A stretch of DNA of 27,420 nucleotides from Actinomycetes bacterium (GCA_023428065.1 JAEYZI010000043.1:1-27420); one strand, 5' to 3'; counted from the first letter of the stretch, positions 15,043 to 23,227 are shown. The notes: generated from the letters alone by a model not told the origin. Made by a program: numbers and translations.

Positions 15043-15918
15043 ATGGTGACGCACCCAGCCAGGCGGATGGCGGCATCCGTCGTGGTCGTGCTCGCGCTCG
15101 TGGCCGTGCTGATCCTCGTGCCGGACGCTGTGCGCGTGTACGCGACCAACATGATGGGGGCGCTGCGCGCTCCCGGTGAGCCGGCGTTCATCGCGGGCCA
15201 CCGCGGTGACCGGGCGTCGGCGCCCGAGAACACGATGCCCGCCCTGCAGGCTGCGTTCGCGTCGCGCCTCGAGTTCGTCGAGATCGACGTGCAGCTCACG
15301 GCCGACGGCGTCCCCGTGCTCATGCACGACGAGACCGTCGACCGCACGACGGACGGGTCGGGGGCGGTCTCCGAGCTGACCCTCGAGCAGGTCCGCGCGC
15401 TCGACGCGGGATCCTGGTACGCGCCCGAGTTCGCCGGGACGCGCGTGCCGCTCTTCGACGAGTTCCTCGACGCGGTCGCGGGCAACCGGCAGAAGGCGCT
15501 CGTCGAGCTCAAGGGGTTCTGGACGCCCGAGGGGCTCCGCACGGTGCTCGACGCGATCTACCTGCGCGGTGTGCAGAACCGCATCGTCTTCGCGAGCTTC
15601 AACCTCACGACGATCGCGCACCTCGCCGACACCGCCCCCGCGATCCCACGCGTCATCATCAAGCGCGACCTGCCGAGCGACCCCGTCTCCCTCGCGCGCT
15701 ACTACGGTGCGATCGCCGTCATCACGACCCCCACGTCGCTCGAGAACGACCCCCACGCGGTGGCGCGCATGCACGACGCGGGCCTCGGGGTGCTCGTCTA
15801 CACCCTCAACAGCGAGAAACGGTGGTCCGAGGCGCTCGCGTACGGCGTCGACGGCATCATCACCGACAAGCCCTCGAAGCTCGACGGCTGGATCGCGGCG
15901 ACGGCACCCGGCACCTGA
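15043..15918 (+). CDS. Membrane-anchored glycerophosphodiester phosphodiesterase
   Basis: A 291-residue GDPD-family hydrolase that cleaves glycerophosphodiesters to glycerol 3-phosphate and an alcohol. An N-terminal hydrophobic segment (about residues 9-29) suggests a signal anchor with the enzyme outside the membrane. Catalytic motifs: AGHRGDRASAPENT with His53 and Glu62, VEIDVQLTADGVPVLMHDET with Glu80, Asp82 and His95, and the C-terminal GVDGIITDKP. ATG 15043 is chosen; GTG 15037 would add two residues. Leader of about 45 nt from the TACAGT promoter. It likely scavenges phosphorus or recycles lipid head groups; stop codons of this gene and the M20 peptidase are 5 nt apart. Confidence 0.92.
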   Translation: MVTHPARRMAASVVVVLALVAVLILVPDAVRVYATNMMGALRAPGEPAFIAGHRGDRASAPENTMPALQAAFASRLEFVEIDVQLTADGVPVLMHDETVDRTTDGSGAVSELTLEQVRALDAGSWYAPEFAGTRVPLFDEFLDAVAGNRQKALVELKGFWTPEGLRTVLDAIYLRGVQNRIVFASFNLTTIAHLADTAPAIPRVIIKRDLPSDPVSLARYYGAIAVITTPTSLENDPHAVARMHDAGLGVLVYTLNSEKRWSEALAYGVDGIITDKPSKLDGWIAATAPGT

Positions 15919-15923
15919 GCCAG

Positions 15924-17249
15924 CTAGAGGCGGCCGACGAGGGCGTCGAAGAAGGCGATCGAGCGGCGGTAGGTCGCGACGCGGATGCGCTCGTCGATGC
16001 CGTGGATCGACTCGAGCTCCTCCTGGCGCAGGTCGAACGGCAGGAAGCGGTAGACGTGGTCGGAGATCCGCGCGAAATGGCGGGAGTCGCTCGCCTGCAG
16101 CATGACGTACGGCGCGACCGCCGCGTCCGGGAACACCTCGCGGATGCTCTCGGCGATGACGTCCCACGCGGGACCCTCGGACGGCGAGACGGGTGCCGGG
16201 TCGGCGGCCTCGAGCACGCGCACGCGCACCGCGGGGTCGTCGATCGTCCGCTCGAGCGCGGCGACGGCCGACTCGACGGTCTCACCGGGCAGGATCCGCG
16301 AGTTGATCGTCGCGCTCGCGCGCTCCGGAACGACGTTGCGGCTCGAGGAGCCGCGCAGCTGCGTCACCGCGCGGGTCGTGCGGGTCATCGCGGCGAGCTG
16401 CGGGCTCGTCCTCGCGAGCGTCTTCGCGAGCGGCCCCCGGAACGTGCGGGCGTGGCGCAGCATCCAGCCTCGGGCGCCGCCCAGACGCGCCCCCATCGAC
16501 TCGAGCAGCCCGATGACGGGCTCGATGAGGCGCGGGGTCTCCGGCTGGTTCTCGATGCGCAGGATGGCGCGTGCGAGCACCGCGGTCGAGCCGCCCGGCA
16601 GCGGGATGGCCGCATGACCGCCCGACTGCTCGACGGCGAGCTCGACGTTCATCATCCCCTTCTCGGTGACCCCCACGACGGCCGTCGGACCGAGGCCGGG
16701 GAGCAGCCGGTCCATGACGGCGCCGCCCTCGTCGATGACGAGCCACGGGCGCACGCCGCGCTCGTCGAGCAGCGCGACGAGCGCGGCGATGCCGGTGCCG
16801 CCCGCCTCCTCGTCGTGCCCGAAGGCGAGGTAGACGTCGGACGCGGGCCGGAAGCCGGCCTCGAGCCGCGCCTCGACGGCCTCGAGGATCGCGGCGAGCG
16901 CCGCCTTGTCGTCGAGGGCGCCGCGCGCCCAGACGGTGGCCTCGTCGCCCTCGCCCGTGAGCTCGGCGGCGAACGGCGGATGCGTCCACCGGCTGTCGTC
17001 GTCGACCGTCACGACATCCTGGTGGGCCATGAGCACGACAGGCGGGCCGTCTCCCGAGCCGCGCCAGCGGTAGAGGAGCGTCCGGCCCGTGACGAGCTCG
17101 CGCTCGAGCTCGGCGTGCACGCGCGGAAAGAGACGTTCGAGCGCGGCGTGGAACCCGGCGAACGCCTCCTCGACGCCCGTCGCACCCTCGTGCGAGAAGG
17201 TCGGGAAGCGCAGCAGTTCGCGGAAGCGGTCGAGGGCCGGGTCGTCCAT
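15924..17249 (-). CDS. M20-family metallopeptidase (carboxypeptidase S / PM20D1-like)
   Basis: A 441-residue zinc hydrolase. Metal-site motifs are LMAHQDVV (first His and following Asp), ARGALDDKAALAAILEAVE (bridging Asp) and GHDEEAGG (the catalytic Glu pair), followed by the dimerisation lid and the C-terminal SDSRHFA His. The arrangement is closest to carboxypeptidase S and PM20D1-type enzymes, which hydrolyse peptides or N-acyl amino acids; the substrate is not settled. No signal peptide is seen, so it should be cytoplasmic. The ATG lies 6 nt after TACGAT on the minus strand, indicating a leaderless message divergent from the next cluster. Confidence 0.9.
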   Translation of the reverse strand: MDDPALDRFRELLRFPTFSHEGATGVEEAFAGFHAALERLFPRVHAELERELVTGRTLLYRWRGSGDGPPVVLMAHQDVVTVDDDSRWTHPPFAAELTGEGDEATVWARGALDDKAALAAILEAVEARLEAGFRPASDVYLAFGHDEEAGGTGIAALVALLDERGVRPWLVIDEGGAVMDRLLPGLGPTAVVGVTEKGMMNVELAVEQSGGHAAIPLPGGSTAVLARAILRIENQPETPRLIEPVIGLLESMGARLGGARGWMLRHARTFRGPLAKTLARTSPQLAAMTRTTRAVTQLRGSSSRNVVPERASATINSRILPGETVESAVAALERTIDDPAVRVRVLEAADPAPVSPSEGPAWDVIAESIREVFPDAAVAPYVMLQASDSRHFARISDHVYRFLPFDLRQEELESIHGIDERIRVATYRRSIAFFDALVGRL

Positions 17250-17255
17250 GCACCG

Positions 17256-17296
17256 ATCGTAGGGTGCCGCGCGCGGGCGCCGCGGGTCGTTACCCT
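17256..17296. promoter_or_regulatory. Divergent leaderless promoters, M20 peptidase / 17303 gene
   Basis: Minus-strand TACGAT (complement of 17256-17261) and plus-strand TACCCT (17291-17296) each lie exactly 6 nt from their start codons. Their -10 boxes are 29 bp apart, so the -35 regions overlap. Confidence 0.6.
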
Positions 17297-17302
17297 GAGG
17301 GC

Positions 17303-17668
17303 ATGAGCTCCTCGCGTCCCGCCTCCCGCTACGGCGACCCCGGATGGCGTCGGCTCGCGCTCGCCCCCGCGCTCATCGCCGCCGTGGTGCTGTTCGTGGG
17401 CATCGCGCTCATCGGGCAGGACGCGTTCGTCTTCGTGAGCTGGGGCGTCGCGGTGCTCGCCCTCATCGTCCTCGTGTTCGCCATCCAGGCGAAGCACTGG
17501 TGGTGGCTGCCCGTGTTCGCGGCGATCGCGGTGTTCTGGAACCCCGTCGTGCCGTTCGGGTTCGACGGACCGCTCTGGCTCGGAGCGCAGTACCTCGCGA
17601 TCGCGGCGTTCATCGCGGCGGGAGTGCTCATCAAGGTCAAGACGCCCGCGGAGGGCCCCCGCCGATGA
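17303..17668 (+). CDS. Small membrane protein (DUF6804-like)
   Basis: A 121-residue protein with four hydrophobic segments and the distinctive string AKHWWWLPVFAAIAVFWNPV followed by PFGFDG. The W-rich loop and N-P-V/PFGF signature recall proteins grouped as DUF6804, from memory and not checked. Function unknown. ATG 17303 is set by the TACCCT box 6 nt upstream. It overlaps the following gene by 4 nt (ATGA) and heads a four-gene run. Confidence 0.75.
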   Translation: MSSSRPASRYGDPGWRRLALAPALIAAVVLFVGIALIGQDAFVFVSWGVAVLALIVLVFAIQAKHWWWLPVFAAIAVFWNPVVPFGFDGPLWLGAQYLAIAAFIAAGVLIKVKTPAEGPRR

Positions 17669-18327
17669 CGGATGCCGCGCCCGCGCTTGCCGCGGGGGAG
17701 GAGGCGCACGCCGCCCTGCCCCGTCGGCGTCCGGGGCGCGACGGGCTCGTCGCGGGCGGAGTGGTCCTCGCGCTCGCCGTCGGGGCGGTCGCCGCGATCC
17801 CGCTCGGCGGATGGGACACCGTCGAGCTCGGCTCGGCGGCGATCCCCGAGCTCGCCGCGGGCGAGATGTACGAGGGGCGCCACTACTCGGTGCGGCTCGA
17901 TCGGGCGTGGGTGGGCGACGTCGTGCCGGACGAGTACGACGCGCCTGAGGAGGGCATGACGTACGTGCTTGTGCGCGCGACCGTCCGCAACGAATGGCGC
18001 GAGCCCGACTCCGCGGCGACCGAGCTGCTGAGCTTCGACGCCCTCGAGCTCCTCCCCCGCCCGGAGCGCCGCGCCGATCTCCGCATCGCCTCCGACGGCG
18101 TCTACGCGGGCATCCTCCCGCCGGGCGTCGACATGGACGTTCTCCTGCGCTGGGAGGTGCCCGCCGGGTCCGTCCGTGTCGGCGAGCCCATCGTCTTCGG
18201 CGTGACCGACGGGCGTCCCGAGCGTGCCGTGCTGTACGACGGCACGGCCTGGCGCGACGAGCACACCGCCGTGCGGGCGACCCTCGTGCCGGACCCCTCC
18301 GAGGAGCTGGTGTACCCGTGGGGGTGA
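17665..18327 (+). CDS. Membrane-anchored extracytoplasmic protein, unknown function
   Basis: A 220-residue protein with a basic stretch (PRRRPGRDG), one hydrophobic segment near residues 27-46, and a mainly beta-strand outer domain (MTYVLVRATVRNEWREPDS, VLLRWEVPAGSVRVGEPIVFG). The outer part resembles the general immunoglobulin-like plan of DUF4352-type lipoproteins, but no lipobox cysteine is present. The ATG overlaps the upstream stop. Probably one component of a set with the two following proteins, which share its topology. Confidence 0.8.
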   Translation: MTDAAPALAAGEEAHAALPRRRPGRDGLVAGGVVLALAVGAVAAIPLGGWDTVELGSAAIPELAAGEMYEGRHYSVRLDRAWVGDVVPDEYDAPEEGMTYVLVRATVRNEWREPDSAATELLSFDALELLPRPERRADLRIASDGVYAGILPPGVDMDVLLRWEVPAGSVRVGEPIVFGVTDGRPERAVLYDGTAWRDEHTAVRATLVPDPSEELVYPWG

Positions 18328-18890
18328 CGCGCGGTCGCGCCGTCCGGGCCTCGGGAGCACTGGCGCTCCTCGCGCTCGCCTTCCTCGCTGCGCGCACCGA
18401 GCCGAGCGACGACGTCACCTTCGCGCCGTTCGTCGTGCGGGTCGAGGCGGGGCAGCTCGGCGAGGGCCGCGGGTTGCAGGCGGCGGTCGACGACGCCGTG
18501 CTCGCGGACGAGGCGACGCTCGACGACTGGACGGGGGAGACCTCCGGCGTCTGGCTCGTCGTCGCGACGCGCATGGCATCGACCGAGAACGGCTCGCTCG
18601 GCTACGCGACGCTCGCGGTGGGGGAGCGCAGGTGGGTCGCGAGCACGCGTCCGGGGCTCGCGGCGATGACCTCTGCGTACCTCGAGCCCGGGCTCCCGAT
18701 GGCGGGATCGTTCCTCTTCGAGCTGCCCGGCGACATCGTCGACGATCCGGCGGCGCGCGACGCGGTCGTGCGGCTCGCTGGCGAGTCCGATTCCCGGCTG
18801 CGCACGGTCGTCGAGGTCGGGGTCGACCTCACGGCACTCGCACGCGAGCCCGCGGTCGACGTCGCGCCCACGGAGCGGATCACCTGGTGA
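18318..18890 (+). CDS. Signal-anchored extracytoplasmic protein, unknown function
   Basis: A 190-residue protein with a short hydrophobic N-terminus (ASGALALLALAFLAA) and an outer domain containing VWLVVATRMASTENGSLGYATL and MAGSFLFELPGDIV. I recognise no family. GTG 18318 is preferred because GAGGAG lies 11 nt upstream; GTG 18324, which overlaps the previous stop in GTGA, is an equal alternative and shortens the protein by two residues. It overlaps the next gene by 4 nt, so the set is translationally coupled. Confidence 0.75.
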   Translation: MGVTRGRAVRASGALALLALAFLAARTEPSDDVTFAPFVVRVEAGQLGEGRGLQAAVDDAVLADEATLDDWTGETSGVWLVVATRMASTENGSLGYATLAVGERRWVASTRPGLAAMTSAYLEPGLPMAGSFLFELPGDIVDDPAARDAVVRLAGESDSRLRTVVEVGVDLTALAREPAVDVAPTERITW

Positions 18891-19432
18891 GCGGGCAGGT
18901 CTGGTGGCGGCGGTCGAGGTGGCCGCTCGTGAGCCTCGCCGTGCTCGTGCCGGCCGCGCTCGCGGCCTCGCTCAGCATCGATGCCGTCGACTATCTCGCG
19001 AGCCGCCCGAGCGCCGCGACCCTCGTCGCGCGCGGCGCGACGGGTGAGCTGCGTGGCGCGGGCTTCCGCGTGCTCGACAGCTGGACGGCCGCCGCGGGAT
19101 CCGCTGCGGGCGACGCCTACGGGGTGCCGGACGGCGCCGCGCTCGTCTCGGTGACCGTCGAGCTCGACCCGACCGCGGCATCCGGGGACTTCATGTGCCG
19201 CGTCCAGCTGCTCGAGGCGGACCGCCACCGGCGGTGGTCGCCGAGCTTCGGGGGCACCGACTACGTGCCGGGCGCCGGGCTGCCCGACGACGTGCCGGGC
19301 GGATGCGCGCTGCACGATCGGGCCTACCCGTTCGAAGAGGTGTTCCTCGTCCCCCTCGACGCTCAGGGTCGCGTCGTGCTCGAGGTCATCGATCCCGCGG
19401 GGCTGCCGCGCGTGCTGCATCTGGAGCTGTGA
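18887..19432 (+). CDS. Signal-anchored extracytoplasmic protein, unknown function
   Basis: A 181-residue protein with a basic N-terminus (WWRRSRW), one membrane segment near residues 13-29, and an outer domain with two cysteines (FMCRVQLLEADR and GGCALHDRAYPFEEVFLVPL) that could form a disulfide. The VELDP...CRVQL...EVFLVPLDAQGRVVLEV layout suggests a beta-sandwich. The GTG overlaps the preceding stop (GTGA). Its last 47 bp overlap the 3' end of the convergent membrane gene on the other strand. Confidence 0.78.
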   Translation: MSGQVWWRRSRWPLVSLAVLVPAALAASLSIDAVDYLASRPSAATLVARGATGELRGAGFRVLDSWTAAAGSAAGDAYGVPDGAALVSVTVELDPTAASGDFMCRVQLLEADRHRRWSPSFGGTDYVPGAGLPDDVPGGCALHDRAYPFEEVFLVPLDAQGRVVLEVIDPAGLPRVLHLEL

Positions 19433-20636
19433 CGGCGCCCGGCTCGCCCGGCGACGGCGCCGGACGCGCGAGCGCCCGGTCGTAGGCGGACGCGACGAGC
19501 ACGAGCTGCGCGGGGACGACGAGGGCCACGACGACGAGGCCGACGGGGTCGTCGACCGCCGTCCAGAAGGCGAACTCGTGCGGCCCGAGCACGCGCAGGA
19601 GCACGAGCCCGAGCCACTCCCCGGCGGCATGGACGATCGCGTAGGCGAGCAGGAAGCCCCCGAGCAGCAGGGGGCCCGCCGAGAGCACGAGACGGATCGC
19701 GCCGGCGATCGGCAGCCAGCGCTCTTGGAGACCGCCCGTGGTCGCCGTGAGCCCCGCCCGCACCCAGCGCGGCAGCCGCTCCCAGCGCGCCGCCACGGCC
19801 GCACGGGCGCGCGCGACGCGGGCACCGGGTGCGGGCGCGGCGGCCCGCGACCTCGCCCCCGCGTAGACGACGGCGGCGAGTGCGACCCACGCGAGCGGCT
19901 GGAAGACGACGTCGCCGAGCTCGGTCATGAGCCACGAGAACGCGTCCCCCAGCCAGCGGAACCAGAGCTGCTCGTCTCGCCAGCGGGAGATCGCGTCGGC
20001 GATCGGCGCGAACATCCGGCGGGTCGAGATCCAGCCCGGCACTCCCGCGAAGAGCTCGCGGAGGATGAGCAGGGCGACGAGCACCCAGACGGCTTCGAGG
20101 TACGCCGACACCGCGGTCGTCCACCGCGGGAGCCGCTCCCGGAAGCGCTGGAGCAGCCAGCGCCCCCCGAAGGCGAGCGCCACGATCCCGAGCGACCACA
20201 CGTCGACCACGACGTCGAGCGCATCGGCCGACCCGCCCCCGAAGAAGTCGGCCTGGTCGAGCGCGGCCGCCGCGTAGTCGCGCGAGTCCTCGGCGACCAT
20301 GCCCCACGCGGCATAGATGACGAAGAACGGCAGGATCGCCGCCGAGACCGCGCCCGCCCAGCGGGCGAGGAATCCGAGGCGCGAGCCGTCCGGACGCGGC
20401 GGGTCGGCATCCGCGACGTTCGGGAGGGCGGAGCGCAGCACGAGGAACATCGCGACGTAGCTCGCGAGGCGCGCGATCACGGCGAGCGGCAGGATGAGCT
20501 GGCCGACGAGCGGGAGCTCGTTGCCCACGGCGGCGGCGAGGCGCAGGAGGAGCAGACGCGCCGTCCATCCGGCGAGGAACCACGCGAGCAGTGCCGGCCA
20601 GCACCGCGCGTAGGCTCGGGCGGCGGTCGTCAGCAC
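19386..20636 (-). CDS. Large polytopic membrane protein, unknown function
   Basis: A 416-residue protein with many hydrophobic segments (for example LILPLAVIARLASYVAMFLV, AGAVSAAILPFFVIYAAWGM, LGDVVFQPLAWVALAAVVYA and LVLSAGPLLLGGFLLAYAIV) separated by basic loops. I recognise no transporter signature. GTG 20636 is set by TAGGGT on the minus strand 6 nt upstream. The gene faces the three extracytoplasmic proteins and overlaps the last by 47 bp, so the two sides may belong to one envelope function; this is inference from layout only. Confidence 0.8.
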   Translation of the reverse strand: MLTTAARAYARCWPALLAWFLAGWTARLLLLRLAAAVGNELPLVGQLILPLAVIARLASYVAMFLVLRSALPNVADADPPRPDGSRLGFLARWAGAVSAAILPFFVIYAAWGMVAEDSRDYAAAALDQADFFGGGSADALDVVVDVWSLGIVALAFGGRWLLQRFRERLPRWTTAVSAYLEAVWVLVALLILRELFAGVPGWISTRRMFAPIADAISRWRDEQLWFRWLGDAFSWLMTELGDVVFQPLAWVALAAVVYAGARSRAAAPAPGARVARARAAVAARWERLPRWVRAGLTATTGGLQERWLPIAGAIRLVLSAGPLLLGGFLLAYAIVHAAGEWLGLVLLRVLGPHEFAFWTAVDDPVGLVVVALVVPAQLVLVASAYDRALARPAPSPGEPGAVTAPDAARAAAPRDR

Positions 20637-20642
20637 ACCGCC

Positions 20643-20707
20643 ACCCTAACCGGCTCATGAGGTGCTCTCGGAACCGAGGGGCGCCGACGCGCACGGTGCG
20701 CTAGACT
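20643..20707. promoter_or_regulatory. Divergent promoters, membrane protein / SNF2 helicase
   Basis: Minus-strand TAGGGT (complement of 20643-20648) is 6 nt from the membrane gene GTG (leaderless). Plus-strand TAGACT (20702-20707) would start the helicase transcript near 20714, about 140 nt before its ATG. I see no clear -35 box for either. Confidence 0.5.
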
Positions 20708-20713
20708 GTGAGC

Positions 20714-20850
20714 GCCCACCGTCCCGCCGGCCAAGCCGGATCAGGGGATCAGCGGGGGCGATCTGCACCGAGAGTCCGGTCCGGCGCACCGCCGGATCGC
20801 CACGAGAGGCGGCGTCAATCGCCGCGATGGGGTCACAGCCCCCGAGGAGA
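20714..20850 (+). promoter_or_regulatory. Structured 5' leader of the SNF2 helicase gene
   Basis: Four consecutive helices: CCGGC/GCCGG (20727-20731 with 20735-20739); a compound hairpin with GGCGAT/ATCGCC (20757-20762 with 20796-20801) enclosing CCGGCG/CGCCGG (20781-20786 with 20790-20795); GCGGCG/CGCCGC (20809-20814 with 20820-20825); and GGGG/CCCC (20829-20832 with 20839-20842), which ends 1-2 nt before the GAGGAGA ribosome binding site. It could be a cis-regulatory RNA; I match it to no known riboswitch class. Confidence 0.45.
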
Positions 20851-20853
20851 ACG

Positions 20854-22983
20854 ATGGCCACATCCGGCCAGAAGACGCGATCCGGCGCGAAGTCGTCCGC
20901 GGCGAAGGGCGCACAGCGCCGTCGCGCGCACCAGGACGAGACGGGCATCATCCCCGTGCTCGCGCGCGTCGTGCGCGGCATCGAGAACGCCGCCGAGCGC
21001 GGCAAGGTGAACCCCGCCAACCGCATGCGCTATCGCGTCGTCGCGGTGCTCGCGCGGGAGGAGCGGGCCCGCATCAAGGCCGACGCGAGCCTCTCCGAGG
21101 CCGAGCGCACGAAGGAGCTGACGCGTCTCGACGGCATCGCCACGATCATGGCGAAGACCGCGGCGCGCGACGCGAGCCTCATCCAGCTGCTCACCGACAC
21201 CGCGCCGCTGAGCCCCGCCGCGCAAGAGGTGCGGCGCACGCTCCTCATCGAGGCGGGCATGCCGCTCGCACCCGAGGACCTCGTCGTCGTCACGGAGCCG
21301 GAGGCGAAGCCGGCCGTCGAGGAGCGTCAGGTCGTGCCGCAGTCGGTGCGTCAGTACCAGATGTCGCATCCGTTCCTCGCTCCCGACTTCGCCGCGTATC
21401 AGCAGCCGAAGCCCGCGCCCCGTGGCGATCTCGACAGCTGGGAGCTCATCGAGCCGCTCTTCCGCTCGTTCGAGGTCGGAGCGGGCGGCGGTGCCGCGAG
21501 CATGGAGCTCCCGGAGGCGCGATCCCTCGCGACCCCGGGCGGCATCGAGCTCATGCGTCACCAGGCGCGTTTCGTCGAGTCGGCGCGCGAGGGCCACCGC
21601 TCGTACCTCCTCGCGGACGAGCCGGGTCTCGGCAAGACCGCCCAGGCGCTCCTCGCGGCGGACGTCGCGAACGCGTACCCGCTGCTCGTCGTCGTGCCCA
21701 ACGTCGTCAAGGTCAACTGGGCGCGCGAGGTCGAGAAGTGGACGCCGCACCGCTCGGCGACGGTCGTGCACGGCGACGGCGATGACGTCGATGCCTTCGC
21801 CGACATCGTCGTCGTCAACTACGAGATCCTCGACCGCCACGTCGCCTGGCTCTCGAGCCGCGGCTTCCGCGGCATGATCGTCGACGAGGCCCACTTCATC
21901 AAGAACAAGGAATCGCAGCGGTCGAAGAACGTGCAGACGCTCTCCGCGTCGATCCGCCGTCAGGTCCCCAACCCGCTGCTCGTCGCGCTCACCGGAACGC
22001 CCCTCATCAACCAGATCGAGGACTTCCGGATGATCTGGCAGTTCCTCGGCTGGATCGACGACAAGAAGCCCCTGCCGCGCCTCATGGAGAAGCTCGAGGA
22101 GACCGGGCTGACGCCCGTCGACCCGGGCTTCTTCGCGGCCGCGCGCCGCGCGGTCGTGAGCATGGGCATCGTGCGCCGCAAGAAGGCCGACGTGGCGGCC
22201 GACATCCCCGCCCGTCGCATCGCCGACATCCCCGTCGAGCTCGACGGCGAGGCGGGGCGCTCGATCCGCGAGGCCGAGCGCGCTCTCGTCGCGCGCCTCG
22301 TCGAGCGTCTGCGCCGCCTGCGCGCCGCGCGTCCCGATGCGGACCCGGCCGACCTCATCCGTCTCGTGGCGGCGGCCGAGCTCGAGGAGTCGAAGCAGAG
22401 CTCCTCGTCCGGCGACAACGTCTTCACGATGGTGCGTCGGATCGGCCAGGCGAAGGCAGCCCCCGCGGCCGACTACACGGTCAATCTCGCCCGCAACGTC
22501 GGCAAGGTCGTGTTCTTCGCGAAGCACATCGACGTCATGGACGCGGCGGAGGCGCACTTCGCGAAGGCAGGCCTTCGCACCGTGTCGATCCGCGGCGATC
22601 AGACCTCGAAGACCCGCCAGACGGAGATCGACGCGTTCCAGAACGATCCCGAGGTGTCGATCGCGGTGTGCTCGCTCACGGCCGCCGGCGTCGGAGTGAA
22701 CCTGCAGGCGGCGTCGAACGTCGTGCTCGCCGAGCTCAGCTGGACCAACGCCGAGCAGACCCAGGCGATCGACCGCGTGCACCGCATCGGGCAGGAGCTT
22801 CCGGTCACGGCGTGGCGGATCATCGCGGCGCAGACGATCGACGGCCGCATCGCGGAGCTCATCGACTCGAAGGCGGGCCTCGCGGCGCGCGCGCTCGACG
22901 GCGAGGCGGGGGAGACCGCCGAGGGCTCGGTGCAGCTCGAGGCCCTCGTGGCGCTTCTCACTGACGCCGTGCGGGAGCTCTGA
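20854..22983 (+). CDS. SNF2-family DEAD/DEAH-box helicase
   Basis: A 709-residue superfamily 2 ATPase of the SNF2 type, expected to translocate on or remodel double-stranded nucleic acid. Motifs in order: Q-like region GGIELMRHQARFVESA, Walker A DEPGLGKT (about residue 260), VVPNVVKVNWAREVEKW, DEAH in IVDEAHFIKN (about 343), LTGTPLINQ, then the C-terminal lobe GKVVFFAKHIDVMDAAEAHF, LTAAGVGVNLQAASNVVL and the SNF2 signature IDRVHRIGQ (about 640-648). The first 130 residues are basic then helical and unrecognised. ATG 20854 is chosen because GAGGAG is 4-5 nt upstream; the frame stays open upstream but through the structured leader. No restriction or defence partner gene is adjacent, so a housekeeping or repair role is as likely as defence. 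Confidence 0.9.
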   Translation: MATSGQKTRSGAKSSAAKGAQRRRAHQDETGIIPVLARVVRGIENAAERGKVNPANRMRYRVVAVLAREERARIKADASLSEAERTKELTRLDGIATIMAKTAARDASLIQLLTDTAPLSPAAQEVRRTLLIEAGMPLAPEDLVVVTEPEAKPAVEERQVVPQSVRQYQMSHPFLAPDFAAYQQPKPAPRGDLDSWELIEPLFRSFEVGAGGGAASMELPEARSLATPGGIELMRHQARFVESAREGHRSYLLADEPGLGKTAQALLAADVANAYPLLVVVPNVVKVNWAREVEKWTPHRSATVVHGDGDDVDAFADIVVVNYEILDRHVAWLSSRGFRGMIVDEAHFIKNKESQRSKNVQTLSASIRRQVPNPLLVALTGTPLINQIEDFRMIWQFLGWIDDKKPLPRLMEKLEETGLTPVDPGFFAAARRAVVSMGIVRRKKADVAADIPARRIADIPVELDGEAGRSIREAERALVARLVERLRRLRAARPDADPADLIRLVAAAELEESKQSSSSGDNVFTMVRRIGQAKAAPAADYTVNLARNVGKVVFFAKHIDVMDAAEAHFAKAGLRTVSIRGDQTSKTRQTEIDAFQNDPEVSIAVCSLTAAGVGVNLQAASNVVLAELSWTNAEQTQAIDRVHRIGQELPVTAWRIIAAQTIDGRIAELIDSKAGLAARALDGEAGETAEGSVQLEALVALLTDAVREL

Positions 22984-22987
22984 ACCC

Positions 22988-23041
22988 TCAACCATCTAGC
23001 GAGAGTTCACGTCTTGCGCGACCTCCAGGGCTGAGTAATGT
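22988..23041 (+). promoter_or_regulatory. Promoter A of the intergenic RNA units
   Basis: Box TCAACC...GTTCACGTCTTGCG ends in -35 TTGCGC (23014-23019), then a 16-bp spacer and -10 TAATGT (23036-23041). It aligns without gaps to promoter B 416 bp downstream (40 of 56 positions identical over 22988-23043, with mismatches concentrated in the spacer). Start predicted near 23048. Confidence 0.6.
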
Positions 23042-23047
23042 CTTCCT

Positions 23048-23166
23048 CACTGGAAGGCGCGGATCCCCTCGGGGGTCGGCCAGAAGGTGACAGAAAGGCC
23101 CTCGGGGCTCGACGAACCCCGGTGCTTCGGCGCCGGTGGAACGCGGCAACCGGGGGCCTTTCGTCG
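23048..23166 (+). ncRNA. Candidate small RNA A (about 115 nt)
   Basis: No reading frame with normal codon bias crosses this stretch. The predicted RNA folds into a first hairpin closed by CTGG/CCAG (23050-23053 with 23080-23083) with GATCCCC/GGGGGTC inside, then a terminal structure GAAAGGCCCTCGG/CCGGGGGCCTTTC (23093-23105 with 23150-23162, one mismatch) that encloses CCGGTGC-UUCG-GCGCCGG, a 7-bp stem with a stable tetraloop. The tail TCGTCGTG matches that of unit B. I see none of the conserved SRP or 6C RNA bases. Confidence 0.45.
23093..23166 (+). terminator. Terminator of unit A
   Basis: 13-nt arms (23093-23105 and 23150-23162, one mismatch) with a branched loop, followed by TTTCGTCGTG. 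U-run is short, as usual for GC-rich actinobacteria. Confidence 0.5.
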
Positions 23167-23189
23167 TGCCGGACGGCGGTCATCGTGGC

Positions 23190-23227
23190 ACGCGGGCCCG
23201 CGTCTCGTCAGTCCCCCGCTCTGGGGG
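23190..23227. repeat. Palindrome and C/G hairpin between the RNA units
   Basis: ACGCGGGCCCGCGT (23190-23203) is a perfect 14-bp palindrome, followed by CCCCC-gctct-GGGGG (23213-23217 with 23223-23227). They may be binding sites or secondary terminators of unit A. Confidence 0.4.

Noticed and set aside
20708..21010. GTG-started ORF in the helicase leader
   Set aside because: It starts directly against the -10 box with no room for a leaderless start, and its codons lack bias.
20854..22983. SNF2 helicase as part of an anti-phage defence system
   Set aside because: No nuclease, methyltransferase or other known defence partner lies beside it; neighbours are a membrane protein and noncoding RNA units.
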